Source: Terriglobia bacterium (GTDB lineage: Bacteria > Acidobacteriota > Vicinamibacteria > Vicinamibacterales > CAVVIG01). From it: a stretch of 48,081 bases of DNA. The translations under genes and the position numbers were made by a program. Each line of letters starts with the position of its first letter. Positions within the stretch are counted from its first letter, which is position 1. This document shows positions 26,560 to 34,177 of this stretch, in pieces. The notes below the pieces were generated by a model. The model made no database searches. It saw only the letters and a program-made list of their open reading frames with translations, and had not been told where the DNA came from. The stretch spans positions 1 to 48,081 of the forward strand of contig JAIQFX010000035.1 in the NCBI GenBank assembly GCA_020073005.1. Direction: 5' to 3'.

Positions 26560-27152
26560 CTTCCACCATTCATCGATTCGCGGTCGCCGCGTGTGCCCTC
26601 GGCATCGCGGCGGCCATCGCGCACGCGGCGCCTCAGCGGCACGTCGTGCTCGAACGCTTCACGGCGATGGCCGTGAACATGGGCGACCCCTGGCCAACCT
26701 CCGCCGGTCCAGTGGAGATCGTGATTCATCGCTGGTCGACGATGGCCGAGCGCGACACGCTCGTCGGCGTGCTGATGGACCACGGATCGGACGCGCTCCT
26801 GCGCGCGCTGCAGGACGCGCCGGCCGTCGGCTACATCCGCACGCCCAACAGCCTCGGCTACGACCTGCACTTCGCCGAGGACCTGCCCGGCGAGGACGGC
26901 GGGCGCCGCGTGATCCTGGCGACGGATCGCCCGATCGGATTCTGGGAGGCCGCGAACCGGCCGCGCACGATCGATTACCCGTTCACCGTCATCGAGATTC
27001 GCCTCAATGCCGACGGCGAGGGCGAAGGCAAGATGTCGATCGCGACCAAGATCACGGGCAACAAGCGCGGCAAGCTGATCGAACTCGAAGACTACGCGAC
27101 GCAGCCCGTCCGGCTGCTGTCGGTGCGCGGCGAGCGGCCGCCGACATTCTGA
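26556..27152 (+). CDS. Secreted protein of unknown function
   Basis: A 198-residue protein with a clear signal peptide ([24 protein letters not shown], cleavage after AHA). The mature part (VEIVIHRWSTMAERDTLVGVLMDHGSDALLRALQD and GYIRTPNSLGYDLHFAED) is well conserved-looking but belongs to no family I can name. It overlaps the cfa stop by 4 bases (ATGA), so it is translated with it. The coupling suggests an envelope role under the same conditions. Similar short secreted proteins are common in acidobacteria, to my recollection, but I cannot verify that here. Confidence 0.75.
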   Translation: MTSTIHRFAVAACALGIAAAIAHAAPQRHVVLERFTAMAVNMGDPWPTSAGPVEIVIHRWSTMAERDTLVGVLMDHGSDALLRALQDAPAVGYIRTPNSLGYDLHFAEDLPGEDGGRRVILATDRPIGFWEAANRPRTIDYPFTVIEIRLNADGEGEGKMSIATKITGNKRGKLIELEDYATQPVRLLSVRGERPPTF

Positions 27153-27193
27153 GCGGCGGTCCGCGACGTGCCGTACCGCGGGGAGTGCATGCC

Positions 27194-27646
27194 ATGCTCG
27201 GCATCCTGTCATCCGACGAAATCGAGGATCTGCTGCGCACCGAATTCATCGCGCGGCTCGGCTGTCACGCCGACGGCCGCACCTACGTCGTGCCGATCAC
27301 GTACGCCTACGACGGCGAGTCGCTGATCGGCCATTCGGCCGACGGCCTCAAGCTGCGCATGATGCGCCGCAACCCGTTCGTGTGCGTCGAAATCGATCAC
27401 ATGGACAACTTCGCGAACTGGCGCAGCGTCATCGCGCAGGGCCGCTTCGAGGATCTCAAGGGCGAGGCCGCTGCGGCGGCCCTGATCGTCCTGCGCGAGC
27501 GCTTCAAGCCGGCGCATGTGAGCGAAACCAGCCAGCCGGCGCAGAGCCTGCACCCGGGAGAAAGCGAGACGCACGCGGGCAACGGCTCGCTGCATCTGTA
27601 TCGCATTCATCTCGAGGAGAAGACGGGCCGCTTCGAGCGGCGATGA
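27194..27646 (+). CDS. Pyridoxamine 5'-phosphate oxidase-like flavoprotein
   Basis: A 150-residue split-barrel protein of the FMN-binding PNPOx/NimA-like group. Its N-terminus (MLGILSSDEIEDLLRTEFIARLGCHADGRTYVVPITYAYDGESLIGHS) and CVEIDHMDNFANWRSVIAQGRFEDL follow the family pattern of a flavin pocket built from two chains. Such proteins reduce or bind flavins, F420 or haem; several belong to hypoxia or stress regulons. GGGAG precedes the ATG by 8 bases. It is third in the cfa transcript and convergent with the kinase gene (7-base gap). Confidence 0.85.
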   Translation: MLGILSSDEIEDLLRTEFIARLGCHADGRTYVVPITYAYDGESLIGHSADGLKLRMMRRNPFVCVEIDHMDNFANWRSVIAQGRFEDLKGEAAAAALIVLRERFKPAHVSETSQPAQSLHPGESETHAGNGSLHLYRIHLEEKTGRFERR

Positions 27647-27653
27647 CGCCGGC

Positions 27654-29213
27654 TCAGGCGGCGCCGACGGCCGCCGCCGCGCCGCGACTCACGCGGTCGA
27701 CGTCGGCCGAGCCGTCCACCCGCGTCCAGTCCACCCGGCCCACGTCGCGCTGCAGTTGACCTTGGAGGACGCGGGCGTCCGCGTCCGACGCATCGGCATG
27801 GCGCGCCGCGAGCCGGCGTTCGAGAATCGCCGGCGGCGCATCGATCCACAGTCCGTCGAATCGCACGCCCGCCGCGCGCGCCACGTCCGCGATGGCGTCG
27901 CGCTCCGCCGGAAGCGCGTAGACGGCGTCCGCGATCACGCTGTGGCCGCCCTCGAGCGCCACGCGCGCGCGCTCGGCGATCGTGCGGTAGACGAGCCGCG
28001 ACATCTCGGGCGTGTAGGCGTCGTCGTCGAGTCGCGTCAGCGGCGACACGCCGTACAGCGCCTTGCGGATGACGTCGCTTCGCAGGACGAGCGCGCCGGG
28101 CGCCGCGCCGAATTCCGGCGCCAGTCGCCGCGCCACGGTCGACTTCCCCGATCCTGACAGTCCGCCGATCGCCGCCAGACGCGGCATCGGCGGCGACAGG
28201 AACGTCTGCGCGAGCGCGAGATACTGCCGCGCGGCCGCCTCCAGGCCGGTGCGGCGCGACTCGTCAGGCTGCACCGCCGCGGCCGTCGCGCTCGTCTTCG
28301 CGCGGACCGCGGCTCGGCACGCGAGGAACAGCGGCACCAGCGGGAGGCCGGCCAGATCGCGCGTGCGCGTCAGGTACTCGTTGAAGACGACGTTCGCGTG
28401 CGCGCGCAGCGTGCGGCGCCACAGATCCATGAGCAGAAACGCGAGATCGTACAGCACGTCGACGCACGCGATCTCGTCGTTGAACTCGATCGCGTCGAAC
28501 AGCGTCGGACGGCCGCCGAGCAGGCAGATGTTCCGCAGGTGCAGGTCGCCGTGGCACCGCCGCACCATTCCGCGGCGACGCCTGGCCTCGAGCAGATCCT
28601 GATGACGTCCGAGCGTGAAGCGCGTCGCCGCCGTCAGGCGCTCGCAGGCCGGCGGATCGAGGACGCCGCGGCCCTGCTCCGCGAAGCCGAGCGCGTTGCC
28701 GTCGATCACCCAGGCCATGCCGTCGCGTCCGCCGTGAGTGGTCTGCGGCTCGGCGACCGCGTGGAAGTCGGCGATCGCATCCGCCAGTCCTTCCATCAGG
28801 CCGAGGTCCAGGCCCGGACCGTCGGCCAGGCGATCGAAGAGCGTCGCTTCGTCGAATCGCGCCATCTCGACCAGCCAGTCGACCGGCATCCCACGACCGT
28901 CGATGGCGAGCGAGCCGTCGGCCTCGCGAGTCACCGGGCGCACGCCGAGGTACAGCGACGGCGCCGTCCGGCGATTCAGCCGTACTTCGGCCTCGCAGGC
29001 CGCGCGCCGCCGCTCGATTGTGGAAAAGTCGACGTAGTCGAAGCGCACCGCCCGCTTCAGCTTGTAGACGCGTTCGCCCACGAGCCAGACGATGCTGATG
29101 TGCGTGTCGATGCGCTCGACTCGCGCCGCCGGCGTGCCGTACGCGGACGGCGTCGAGAGGAACGCGACGACGTCGTGCTGGCCTGCCCCGAGCGCCGTCG
29201 AGGGATCGTCCAT
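27654..29213 (-). CDS. APH-like kinase with C-terminal AAA/P-loop domain
   Basis: A 519-residue bifunctional protein. Residues 1-330 resemble aminoglycoside-phosphotransferase-type kinases, with CHGDLHLRNICLL as the catalytic loop and LFDAIEFNDEIACVDVLYDLAFLLMDL as the metal-binding Asp region. Residues from about 345 on are a P-loop kinase (GGLSGSGKST; VLRSDVIRKALYG; SVIADAVYALPAERDAI). The same fusion occurs in M. tuberculosis Rv2004c, a DosR-regulon gene; the substrate is unknown and antibiotic resistance is not implied. GTG at 29216 is an alternative start. The N-terminal DDPSTALGAGQ looks like translated interspersed repeat. Confidence 0.85.
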   Translation of the reverse strand: MDDPSTALGAGQHDVVAFLSTPSAYGTPAARVERIDTHISIVWLVGERVYKLKRAVRFDYVDFSTIERRRAACEAEVRLNRRTAPSLYLGVRPVTREADGSLAIDGRGMPVDWLVEMARFDEATLFDRLADGPGLDLGLMEGLADAIADFHAVAEPQTTHGGRDGMAWVIDGNALGFAEQGRGVLDPPACERLTAATRFTLGRHQDLLEARRRRGMVRRCHGDLHLRNICLLGGRPTLFDAIEFNDEIACVDVLYDLAFLLMDLWRRTLRAHANVVFNEYLTRTRDLAGLPLVPLFLACRAAVRAKTSATAAAVQPDESRRTGLEAAARQYLALAQTFLSPPMPRLAAIGGLSGSGKSTVARRLAPEFGAAPGALVLRSDVIRKALYGVSPLTRLDDDAYTPEMSRLVYRTIAERARVALEGGHSVIADAVYALPAERDAIADVARAAGVRFDGLWIDAPPAILERRLAARHADASDADARVLQGQLQRDVGRVDWTRVDGSADVDRVSRGAAAAVGAA

Positions 29214-29222
29214 CACCAGGGT

Positions 29223-29678
29223 CTACCAGACGCCGTACGAGCGGTGGCGTTTGCGATGCGGCCCCCGATGCGTCGCCATCGGCCGCTGCGGTTTCGCCTG
29301 GCGATCCCCGCCTTTGCCGAGCAGAACCAGCAGATCCGACACCGTCACGATCCCGACCAGGCGTCCTCGCTTGTCGGTGATCGGCAAGCAGCCGATCGTC
29401 CGGCCGCGCATCAGGTTCGCCGCCTTGCGCACGGTGTCTTCCGGCGTCAGCGTGACGGCGTGGCTGGTCATCAGCTCGGCGACCGTCCGTCCGGATCGCA
29501 TGGCGGCGCCCGCGCGGCTGCCCGCGTCGCGATCCGACAGGATGCCGACCACATCCGCGCCGCGCGTCACTACAACGTGGTGGATCTGTTTGCGGCGCAT
29601 CAACTCCCACGCATCAGCGGCAGCCATCGTCGGCGGGACGGTCTGCACGCCTTCGGTCATCACTTCGTTCATTCGCAT
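29223..29678 (-). CDS. CBS-domain pair protein
   Basis: A 151-residue protein with two CBS motifs (MNEVMTEGVQTVPPTM to GILSDRDAG; VAELMTSHAVTLTPEDTV to GIVTVSDLLVLLGKG) and a basic tail (HRGPHRKRHRSYGVW). It likely binds adenine nucleotides as an energy sensor. The ATG at 29678 is the first Met before the domain. The kinase gene follows 9 bases downstream, so the two form an operon headed by a sigma-54-type promoter at 29806-29819. The Arg/His tail might contact nucleic acid, which is inference. Confidence 0.9.
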   Translation of the reverse strand: MRMNEVMTEGVQTVPPTMAAADAWELMRRKQIHHVVVTRGADVVGILSDRDAGSRAGAAMRSGRTVAELMTSHAVTLTPEDTVRKAANLMRGRTIGCLPITDKRGRLVGIVTVSDLLVLLGKGGDRQAKPQRPMATHRGPHRKRHRSYGVW

Positions 29679-29805
29679 AACGGCCCCCAAGGTCGCAGGT
29701 CGCCGCCGGGTTCTCGACGCCCTGCCGTGTTGTCGGCAGGCGTCCCCGTAAGTCCCGCGAATTTCACGGGCTTCCGGCTGTACGGGGCGGCCAATCGTCA
29801 AAGGT

Positions 29806-29819
29806 GCAAATGCACTGCC
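29806..29819 (-). promoter_or_regulatory. Sigma-54-type promoter for the CBS-kinase operon
   Basis: On the minus strand AGGCAG-TGCAT-TTGCA has GG (29819-29818), ten bases, then GC (29807-29806). The predicted start near 29794 leaves a leader of about 116 bases before the CBS ATG. Confidence 0.72.
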
Positions 29820-29830
29820 TCACGCCGGCG

Positions 29831-29844
29831 GGCAGCCGCATTGC
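29831..29844 (+). promoter_or_regulatory. Possible sigma-54-type promoter facing the TonB-like gene
   Basis: GGCAG-CCGCA-TTGCT has GG (29831-29832), ten bases, then GC (29843-29844). It is back to back with 29806-29819. The predicted start (about 29856) falls just after the ATG at 29853, so either the true start codon is the GTG at 29859 or the match is accidental. Confidence 0.4.
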
Positions 29845-29852
29845 TTCTCTGA

Positions 29853-30710
29853 ATGACAGTGGGCCACCAGCTTTTCGACCGCGAGCCGCCTCATTTGCCG
29901 GCCGCCGGCTGGCGCACCCGTGGCGCGCAATCGGCCGTCGCGGCCCTGGCGCACGTGCTGGCGCTGGGCGCGCTCGTGCTCGCGCTGCAGCGCGGGTCGC
30001 CGCCGCCCTCCCATGACGTCGCGGTCCAGCCGGATGTCGTCGCCGTGACGCTCCCGCGCATCGTCTTCATTCCGAGCGGGCCGCCCGGCGGCGGCGGTGG
30101 CGGCGGCGGGAATCGGCAACCGGGGCCGATTCGGCGCGCGGAAGGGAAAGGCCACGACGCGGCGACGCTCCGCACGGGACGCATCGTCGTGAGATCGGAA
30201 AGCGCCGCGCCGATCGACACGCTGCCGCCGGTCCTGCTCGATGCGCGGCCGCTCGCGTCCGGCACGATGGAACAGACGGGGCTTCCCGTCGGCGGCGTCT
30301 CGTTCGGCACGTCGACGGGGCCCGGATCCGGCGGCGGCGTGGGCACCGGCGTTGGCACTGGAATCGGATCGGGAACAGGACCCGGCGTTGGACCGGGTTC
30401 AGGCGGAGGCACCGGCGGCGGCGTCTATCGCCCCGGCGGCGCCGTGACGTCGCCGCGGATTCTCTCGCAGACGAGACCGAGCTACACCGTCGACGCGCTG
30501 AGCGCGAAGATTCAGGGATCGGTCTGGCTCGAACTGGTCGTCACGCGCGAGGGCCGGCCCGACGCGATTCGGGTCGTGCGCCCGCTCGATCCGGGTCTTG
30601 ACGCCGAAGCGATCAAGGCCGTGCGCGAATGGCGCTTCGCGCCGGGGCGGCTGGCGAACGTGCCCGTCGACGTGCTCGTGACGGTCGTGATGGATTTTTC
30701 GATTCGATGA
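29853..30710 (+). CDS. TonB-like energy-transducing protein
   Basis: A 285-residue protein. A cytoplasmic tail is followed by one membrane span (SAVAALAHVLALGALVLALQ, about 27-46) and a long periplasmic linker. A TonB C-terminal domain covers about 200-285 (PRILSQTRPSYTVDALSAKIQGSVWLELVV, IRVVRPLDPGLDAEAIKAVREWRFAPG). The linker is not the usual Pro-Lys/Glu rod. It has a run of glycines near residues 79-86 and a Gly-Thr/Gly-Ser region near 155-190. No exbB, exbD or receptor gene is in the window. In the TonB family the protein passes proton-motive force to outer-membrane transporters. It ends 3 bases from convergent cytochrome c. Confidence 0.85.
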   Translation: MTVGHQLFDREPPHLPAAGWRTRGAQSAVAALAHVLALGALVLALQRGSPPPSHDVAVQPDVVAVTLPRIVFIPSGPPGGGGGGGGNRQPGPIRRAEGKGHDAATLRTGRIVVRSESAAPIDTLPPVLLDARPLASGTMEQTGLPVGGVSFGTSTGPGSGGGVGTGVGTGIGSGTGPGVGPGSGGGTGGGVYRPGGAVTSPRILSQTRPSYTVDALSAKIQGSVWLELVVTREGRPDAIRVVRPLDPGLDAEAIKAVREWRFAPGRLANVPVDVLVTVVMDFSIR

Positions 30711-30713
30711 GCG

Positions 30714-31154
30714 CTACTTCACTTGCAGCGACTCGACGTACTGCACGACGTTCGCGATCCGGATCGCCGTGCGCGCGTCCGACGGATCGAGCCCGCGAAA
30801 CACCGGCCCCCAGACCGGCATTTCCTTGCTGCCGTGCGCCGGTGTCGCCGGCGCGCCGGCGTGCGCGACGAACGCCTCCACCCACGCGCGCGGGAACGCG
30901 CCGCCGTGCCGTCGCGCGATCAGCGTCAGATCGGGAGGCGCGGTCTTGAGCGCGGGCACGACGGGCCCGCCGCCTCTGCCGTCACGGCCATGACAGGTGG
31001 CGCAGTAGAACTCGAACAGGTCGCGTCCCTCGACGGACTGAATCACCAGCGGCGGATTCCGAGGTCCCGTGGTTTGCGCGGGCACCACCGCCCCCATCGC
31101 GCCGGCCCACGCGCCGGCGATGACACACAGTCCGATGATCCGTGACGCGCGCAT
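30714..31154 (-). CDS. Secreted monohaem cytochrome c
   Basis: A 146-residue class I cytochrome with a signal peptide (MRASRIIGLCVIAGAWAGAMG, cleavage near AQT). The haem motif is CATCHG near residues 51-56, and a candidate axial Met lies in KEMPVWGP. A periplasmic electron carrier. It is the last gene of the leftward Usp-cytochrome pair, 3 bases after usp, and probably at the end of the long V-ATPase transcript. Its redox partner is not identifiable here. Confidence 0.88.
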   Translation of the reverse strand: MRASRIIGLCVIAGAWAGAMGAVVPAQTTGPRNPPLVIQSVEGRDLFEFYCATCHGRDGRGGGPVVPALKTAPPDLTLIARRHGGAFPRAWVEAFVAHAGAPATPAHGSKEMPVWGPVFRGLDPSDARTAIRIANVVQYVESLQVK

Positions 31155-31157
31155 GAC

Positions 31158-32069
31158 TCACTTCCGCAGCGTCAACACCGGGCACGTGGCGCGCCGCACG
31201 ACCTGATTCGTCGTCGACCCGAACAGCATCATGTCGATCGCGTTCCGGCCGTGGACGCCCATCACGATGAGATCGGCCCGCTCGTCCCCGGCGACGCGCA
31301 GGATCTCCACGTACGATTTGCCGTGGCTGACGCGGACGTGCGCGGCGCAGCGCTGCTGGACCGGCTCGGGCAGGAGCGTGCTGAGCCGCCCCGTGGCCGT
31401 CGTCTCGACGTAGCGGCGGTACTCGGCCAGCGCCGCGGCCTGCTCCTTCGGCAGCTGCGTGAAGTCCGGCGCCGGCGGCTCGTCCCACGGCCACTCGATC
31501 ACGTGCATCACGGTCAGCGCCGCGTGCGCGTCGCAGGCGAGCGACTGCGCCAGGTGCAGCGCCGCGAGCGACGGATCCGAAAAGTCCACGGCGCACAGCA
31601 CGCGCGCGAACGGCAGCTTCGACGTCGCGTGCGCGCGCGGCGGAACGGTCAGCACGGCGCACGTCGCCCGCCGCAGCACTTTCTCCGTCACCGATCCCAA
31701 CACGAGATGCTCGAAACCGCTCGCGCCGTGCGTGCCCATCACGATCAGATCCGCCGACGAGTGAATCGCGCGCGACAGGATGTGCCGGACCGGCTGGCCG
31801 ACGTCGACGACGGCGTCCACGCCGATGCCCGCGGCGGTGGCCGGGCGGAAGCATTTCAGGATCTCGTCGTGCGCGCGCTGAACCTCGGCCGGCGGCACGC
31901 GTTCGGCCGGCGGCGGCAGACCCGGCACGGGCATGTACGCAGGATTGCAGACATGAAGCGCCGTGATCCGCGCGCGACACCAGCCCGCGAGCGCGATCGC
32001 CAGGTCGATGGCGTGGGCCGACGCCTCGGAGAAATCGACGGGACACAGAATGCGTGCGATCTCTGGCAT
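31158..32069 (-). CDS. Tandem universal stress protein
   Basis: A 303-residue protein with two Usp domains (about 1-145 and 150-303). Each begins with the ARILCPVDFSEAS or ARVLCAVDFSDPS strand and ends with the ATP-binding loop: VMGTHGASGFEHLVLGS in the first, VMGVHGRNAIDMMLFGS in the second. ATP-binding tandem Usps are markers of dormancy regulons (for example Rv2623). It follows the V-ATPase D gene by 48 bases, a gap that holds the end of a possible sigma-54-type promoter. Confidence 0.93.
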   Translation of the reverse strand: MPEIARILCPVDFSEASAHAIDLAIALAGWCRARITALHVCNPAYMPVPGLPPPAERVPPAEVQRAHDEILKCFRPATAAGIGVDAVVDVGQPVRHILSRAIHSSADLIVMGTHGASGFEHLVLGSVTEKVLRRATCAVLTVPPRAHATSKLPFARVLCAVDFSDPSLAALHLAQSLACDAHAALTVMHVIEWPWDEPPAPDFTQLPKEQAAALAEYRRYVETTATGRLSTLLPEPVQQRCAAHVRVSHGKSYVEILRVAGDERADLIVMGVHGRNAIDMMLFGSTTNQVVRRATCPVLTLRK

Positions 32070-32117
32070 GACAAAATCCGTCGGCTCACGTCTCGCCGGA
32101 GAGCCGTCACTGTCTTT

Positions 32118-32759
32118 CTAAGTCTGCAAAATGGCGGCCCGTCCCGCGGCCGGCCCCGCGCCTCCCAACCACTGTTTGCGACGAACGGCCTCGTCACGCT
32201 CCTCTTCCTCCAGCGCCGCCGCCATCGCATGCACCTGATGCGACAGGTCCGGCAGCACGAGCGTGTCGAGCGCGTTCAGGCGGCGCACGATCCGCGCCAG
32301 CGCCTGGCGCAGCCGGCGGACCGCCACGTCCTCCGACGCGAACGCGAGGAGATCCGGCACCAGCGTCGTGAACGCGGCGCCGGCCGCGTCGAGGCGCGCC
32401 GATCCGCTGGCGCTTCCGTAGCGCGGCCTGAACGGCGCGATCGCCCCGGCGATCTGCGGCAGCGCGACGCCGACGATCGCCGTCTCGCGCACCGCGATCG
32501 ACGCGACCGGCGGCTGTGCAAGCGCCGCGGCATCCACCGCCGACCGGCCCAGTTCACCTTGCGCGTCGGTCATCGCGCCACGCGCCGAGGCCAAGGCGCG
32601 CGCCGCGGCGCGCCGCAAGCGATCGAGCCGCGGGAGACGCTCGACCAGCGTGCGCAGGATCGCTTCGCGCTTGCGGTCCAGCAGATCGCGGCCCCCGCGC
32701 GCCGCGCCGAGATCGCGACGCAGCTCCAGCAGGCGCAGACGGCCGGCGGCCTGGATCAC
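32118..32759 (-). CDS. atpD: V/A-type ATPase subunit D
   Basis: The 213-residue central rotor shaft. Family features are the N-terminal long helix (LRLLELRRDLGAARGGRDLLDRKREAILR) and the C-terminal helix with the conserved VRRLNALDTLVLPDLSHQVHAMAAALEEEERDEAVRRKQ. Its two helices form a coiled coil inside the A3B3 head. The GTG at 32759 overlaps the atpB stop (GTGA) with GGAGG 7 bases upstream. It is the last ATPase gene in the run; usp follows. Confidence 0.9.
   Translation of the reverse strand: MIQAAGRLRLLELRRDLGAARGGRDLLDRKREAILRTLVERLPRLDRLRRAAARALASARGAMTDAQGELGRSAVDAAALAQPPVASIAVRETAIVGVALPQIAGAIAPFRPRYGSASGSARLDAAGAAFTTLVPDLLAFASEDVAVRRLRQALARIVRRLNALDTLVLPDLSHQVHAMAAALEEEERDEAVRRKQWLGGAGPAAGRAAILQT
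32126..32139 (-). promoter_or_regulatory. Possible sigma-54-type promoter for usp
   Basis: On the minus strand GGGCCG-CCATT-TTGCA has GG (32139-32138), ten bases, then GC (32127-32126). The -12 box is ideal and the -24 box partial. It overlaps the 3' end of the V-ATPase D gene; the predicted start near 32114 is 45 bases before the usp ATG. Confidence 0.5.
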
Positions 32760-34177
32760 CTGGCCACCTCCATCGCCCGTGACGGCGATGCCGCGCCGCC
32801 GCGCGGCAGATAGCGCTCGATGAGCTCCGAGGGCAGCCGCGTCAAATCCGCCGGCGGCACGTCCGCGAAGAGCCGCCACGCGCGCGACAGCGTGTCCTCG
32901 ATGGACCGCGCCTCGCTCGCGTCCTGCTTCAGGAAGGCCGCTTCGAAAACGTCGCCGAAGCGCAGGTAGCGGCGCTCGTCCTCCGACAGCTCGTCGCCGC
33001 CGATGATCGCGGCCAGCGACCGGGCGCGCTCCACGCGCGCGCACGCCGCGTACAGCTGCCTGGCCACGTCCTCGTGATCCTCGCGCGTCCGGCCGGCGCC
33101 GATGCCGTCGCTCATCAGCCGCGAGAGCGACGGCAGGACGGCGATGGGCGGATACACGCCGCGGCGATCGAGCGCGCGGTCCAGGATGATCTGCCCTTCG
33201 GTCACGTAGCCGGTCAGATCCGGAATTGGATGCGTGACGTCGCCAGACGGCATCGTGACGATCGGCATCATCGTGAGCGAGCCCGGCCGCCCCTTGATGC
33301 GTCCGGCGCGCTCGAAGATCGACGCGAGATCGCTGTAGAGGTACCCGGGATAGCCCTTGCGGCTCGGCACTTCCCCGCGCGCGGACGACACTTCGCGCAG
33401 CGACTCGCCGTAGTTGGTGATGTCGTGGAGGATGACCAGCACGTGCATCCCGCAGTCGAACGCGAGGTACTCGGCGGCCGTCAGCGCGCAGCGCGGCGTG
33501 ATGAGCCGCTCCGCGGCGGAATCGTCGGCGACGTTGATGAACGCCACCATGCGGCCGAGCGCGCCGCTCCCGCGGAACATCTCTTCGTACCGCAGCGCGA
33601 CCGGACGCGGCAGGCCGAGCGCGGCGAACACCAGCGCGAAGCCCTCGACGCCGGGCGCGCGCGCCTGGCGGACGATCTGCATCGCCAGCGCGTCGTGCGG
33701 CAGGCCGGCCTCCGTGAAGATGGGCAGCTTCTGGCCGAGCACGACGCTCGTCAGCAGATCAATCGCCGACACGCCGGTCTCCAGGAACTCGCGCGGGTAC
33801 TCGCGGCGGCACGGATTGATCACCGCGCCTTCGATCGGGCGCTCCTCGACGACGAGCGGAGGCGGCAGGCCGTCGCGCGGACGGCCCATGCCGTCGAACG
33901 TCCGGCCCAGCAGCTCGCGGCCGACGCCGAGGCGCAGCGGCGATCCGAGGAAGCGCAGCCGCGTGCTGCCCAGCGTCAGGCCATCGGTCGCGCCGAAGAT
34001 CTCGATCACGGCGGCGCGATCGGACACGCCGAGCACGCGCCCCGCGCGCGTCGTCCCGTCCGCCACCGTCAGCTCGACCTGATCGTGGAACGCGAGGCCG
34101 GGCACCGCGTCGATGAACGCGAGCGGGCCGCGCAGCGCCGTGAGTCCGGTGTACTCGACGCCGGCGATGGCCGTCAT
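32756..34177 (-). CDS. atpB: V/A-type ATPase subunit B
   Basis: The 473-residue non-catalytic nucleotide-binding head subunit. VEYTGLTALRGPLAFIDAV opens the beta-barrel, GRTFDGMGRPRDGLPP and INPCRREYPREFLETGVSAIDLLTSVVLGQKLPIFTEAGLPH replace the catalytic P-loop as in all B subunits, and PGYLYSDLASIFERAGRIKGRPGSLT and PIPDLTGYVTEGQI follow. The ATG overlaps the atpA stop by 4 bases. An in-frame region continues upstream through atpA on this strand but shows no family likeness. Confidence 0.96.
   Translation of the reverse strand: MTAIAGVEYTGLTALRGPLAFIDAVPGLAFHDQVELTVADGTTRAGRVLGVSDRAAVIEIFGATDGLTLGSTRLRFLGSPLRLGVGRELLGRTFDGMGRPRDGLPPPLVVEERPIEGAVINPCRREYPREFLETGVSAIDLLTSVVLGQKLPIFTEAGLPHDALAMQIVRQARAPGVEGFALVFAALGLPRPVALRYEEMFRGSGALGRMVAFINVADDSAAERLITPRCALTAAEYLAFDCGMHVLVILHDITNYGESLREVSSARGEVPSRKGYPGYLYSDLASIFERAGRIKGRPGSLTMMPIVTMPSGDVTHPIPDLTGYVTEGQIILDRALDRRGVYPPIAVLPSLSRLMSDGIGAGRTREDHEDVARQLYAACARVERARSLAAIIGGDELSEDERRYLRFGDVFEAAFLKQDASEARSIEDTLSRAWRLFADVPPADLTRLPSELIERYLPRGGAASPSRAMEVAR

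Noticed and set aside
20596-29213. Antibiotic resistance genes (erythromycin esterase, aminoglycoside phosphotransferase)
   Set aside because: Both are fusions of types known from dormancy regulons with undefined substrates. Nothing supports a resistance role or mobile context.
29170-29213. Kinase N-terminus DDPSTALGAGQ as a known interspersed repeat
   Set aside because: It resembles a translated CCTGAGCG/GTCGAGGG-type repeat seen in many bacteria, but there is no second copy in the window to prove it.
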